Under the pieces are notes generated by a model, which had not been told where the DNA came from, searched no databases, and worked only from the letters and a program-made list of their open reading frames with translations. A stretch of DNA of 64,000 bases from Alteromonas mediterranea DE (GTDB lineage: Bacteria > Pseudomonadota > Gammaproteobacteria > Enterobacterales > Alteromonadaceae). Position numbers and translations under genes: made by a program. Positions 62,398 through 64,000 of the stretch are shown here, piece after piece (the stretch's first letter is position 1; the number at the start of each line of letters is the position of its first letter). Location: assembly GCF_000020585.3 (NCBI RefSeq), contig NC_011138.3, positions 3,165,195 through 3,229,194 on the forward strand. The letters are read 5' to 3'.

Positions 62398-63537
62398 CTA
62401 AACGCACACCTCGCCATTTTGCCAAACGTGCGCAAGCGCGTTGTTTTCGCTCAGTTCTACAAAGTTTGCCCGTTGGCCTACTGCAATGCTGCCTACCTTT
62501 TCGTTAATGCCCATAAACGCAGAAGGCGTTGCACTTGCCATGAGGCTCGCTTCTTCTAGCGAAATCCCTATGTAGTTAACACAGTTAATAACCGCGCCGT
62601 GCATGTCTAAGCAGCTTCCTGCCAGCGTGCCATCAGGTGTAGTAAGTTTGTTACCCACACGGGTAATATGCGTATCGAAAAAGTCTATAACGTCTTTATC
62701 AGCCCCTACATGGGCCATGGCATCGGTAACCAGCATTAATTGGGATGGCCCTTTGGTTTTAAAGGCAAGCTCAACCGCTTTAGGGTGTAAGTGCTGATGA
62801 TCGACAATAATGCCGCAGGTGTTATTGCTTAGAAGCGCTGCGCCAACCATCCCCGGTTCGCGAGAGGTGAACGGCGACATCGCGTTGTATAAATGAGTAA
62901 ATCCAGTCGCGCCTGCCTCAATCGCCCTTTCCACCACTTCAAACGGTGCATTAGAGTGACCTAGCGCTACAATAACGCCTTGGTTTACTAAGTCGCGAAT
63001 AACATCACACGAGGTATTCTCTGGCGCTAAGGTAATCATTACCTTGCCGAGGTCTTTGCGGGTATAAGTGGCAAGCTCTTTGTCGGTAAGCGGGCGAATA
63101 TATTTTGAAAGATGTACACCTTTTTTCTCAACGCTTAAGTGCGGCCCTTCGAAGTGAATACCTTCAACACTAGGATGACCGCTTTCTATTGCTTCACTTA
63201 CCGCATAGGCCGCGCTTTCAATGGTTGTAATATCATCGGTAATAAGTGTGGGGAAGAACGTGGTTGTACCAAACTTGCGATGCGCTTGGGCCATTGTTTT
63301 TATGCTTTGATATGTGGGCGCGTGATTAAACATTACGCCACCGCCACCGTTTACCTGGGTGTCTACAAACCCGGGTATAATTTTGTTGTGCACTCGCGTA
63401 GAAAACGCTTCGCGGTGCGTTTGTGACCCTGAAAGCGTTTCAATGTTAGCGATTACGCCATTTTCGATGGTAAGTACCTGGTCTTTTTCCCATGTACCTT
63501 TTATCAAAATATTTTCGGCCAAAATAGTCTTCATCAT
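62398..63537 (-). CDS. nagA: N-acetylglucosamine-6-phosphate deacetylase
   Basis: The protein has 379 residues. The metal-site motifs are 'IPGFVDTQVNGGGGVMFNH', 'EGIHFEGPHLSVEKKGVHL' (His-x-Glu), 'VIVALGHSNAPFEV', 'GATGFTHLYNAMSPFTSREPG' and 'LMLVTDAMAHVG' (catalytic Asp). 'GTLAGSCLDMHGAVINCV' closes the barrel. It removes the acetyl group from GlcNAc-6-P in chitin or murein amino-sugar catabolism. The GlcNAc kinase gene upstream in the same direction supplies its substrate. Confidence 0.96.
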   Translation of the reverse strand: MMKTILAENILIKGTWEKDQVLTIENGVIANIETLSGSQTHREAFSTRVHNKIIPGFVDTQVNGGGGVMFNHAPTYQSIKTMAQAHRKFGTTTFFPTLITDDITTIESAAYAVSEAIESGHPSVEGIHFEGPHLSVEKKGVHLSKYIRPLTDKELATYTRKDLGKVMITLAPENTSCDVIRDLVNQGVIVALGHSNAPFEVVERAIEAGATGFTHLYNAMSPFTSREPGMVGAALLSNNTCGIIVDHQHLHPKAVELAFKTKGPSQLMLVTDAMAHVGADKDVIDFFDTHITRVGNKLTTPDGTLAGSCLDMHGAVINCVNYIGISLEEASLMASATPSAFMGINEKVGSIAVGQRANFVELSENNALAHVWQNGEVCV

Positions 63538-63658
63538 TGCGCTTTCACTTTCCTAATTGGGTGCGGTTGTAGCATTATGTTTAACGCGCGGGTTAACGCT
63601 AGCTTGCGTACATTCTCTGTCTGTAACTCTTATGCGTTGTGCTTAATTTATTTCAAGA

Positions 63659-64000
63659 CTAGCGTTCGTTATAAACGGCTTTAGCATACTTAATAGCACC
63701 TTGCTGAGGCAATAATTCACACGCTTGCACGCGAGCGCGAATTTTTTCAGATAAGTACGGTACATACACTTTGCTTAGCCCACCGATTAGGGCAAGATTA
63801 TAGGTATTCTCCCCTAAAAGCTGCTGGGCCATTGCTTCTAAATATTCAGCGCCCTCTTTAAAGATACGAACCACCCCGTCATTTGCTTCTTGTAAAAGTG
63901 GCAGCATGCAGGGTACTAAACTGGCGTAATGGTGTGTGCTAAAGCCTGCGCACTTTGCCACAATGTCATCTGCGTTTGTTGTACCAAGCGCTTCACACAC
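63659..64000 (-). CDS. N-acetylglucosamine kinase, BadF/BadG-type (5' part outside the window)
   Basis: Only the C-terminal ~113 residues are inside the window, and the gene enters from the right edge. 'SLVPCMLPLLQEANDGVVRIFKEGAEYLEAMAQQLL' (in part) and 'LALIGGLSKVYVPYLSEKIRARV' match the end of BcrA/BadF/BadG-type GlcNAc kinases of marine Gammaproteobacteria; the G-G-L motif in 'IGGLS' belongs to the ATP site. It precedes nagA by about 120 bp, consistent with a GlcNAc-use operon. Confidence 0.85.
   Translation of the reverse strand: MCEALGTTNADDIVAKCAGFSTHHYASLVPCMLPLLQEANDGVVRIFKEGAEYLEAMAQQLLGENTYNLALIGGLSKVYVPYLSEKIRARVQACELLPQQGAIKYAKAVYNER

Overview
The window looks like a chromosomal segment of a marine gammaproteobacterium close to Alteromonas. 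This is inferred from protein similarity, moderate GC content and gene neighbourhoods (YaeQ, DUF3010, SetA-like MFS, gcvTHP, nagA and urea genes), not from any search. A 'deep-ecotype' Alteromonas that carries both urease and CRISPR would fit.

Layout. 1-12.5 kb holds mostly single housekeeping or stress genes: a partial SDR dehydrogenase, PfpI/DJ-1, YihY, YaeQ, a repeat lipoprotein, a periplasmic aspartic protease, a nitroreductase, a sugar-efflux MFS, an MDR reductase and a RecQ-like helicase. 13.2-17.6 kb holds what reads as a split borosin RiPP system: an alpha-N-methyltransferase like SonM of Shewanella, a 67-residue precursor like SonA, and 17 bp later a large TPR hybrid sensor kinase. 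17.6-24.3 kb holds DUF3010, a bacteriophytochrome kinase, a PQQ-type sugar dehydrogenase, a short structured leader-peptide RNA and a serine hydrolase with a damaged 5' end.

24.4-24.7 kb is a small graveyard. It holds a relic of a KilA-N gene and a relic of the promoter of the Fic gene that lies 17 kb further on. 24.7-37 kb is one long minus-strand locus for urea use: porin, urtABCDE and ureDABCEFG, with a 61-residue membrane protein at its end. The porin imports, UrtABCDE takes urea across the inner membrane, and the Ni-urease with its chaperones hydrolyses it. Divergent from it are an NCS1-permease/histidine-kinase fusion and a LuxR-type response regulator, the likely sensors of the solute.

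41.5-57.4 kb is a defence island. It holds a Fic protein with an AbiEi-like N-terminus behind four 24-bp iterons, a 56-repeat type I-E CRISPR array, and a complete minus-strand cas operon (cas3, cse1, cse2, cas7, cas5, cas6e, cas1, cas2). A KilA-N gene is built into that operon between cas6e and cas1, and a WYL-domain regulator stands in front of it. 57.5-64 kb returns to core metabolism: the glycine cleavage genes gcvTHP, then nagA and the end of an N-acetylglucosamine kinase.

The best candidates for new biology are the borosin/kinase operon, the KilA-N gene embedded in the cas operon together with its relic near the urease genes, the iteron-controlled Fic gene, and the leader peptide whose ribosome binding site matches the whole 16S rRNA 3' tail.
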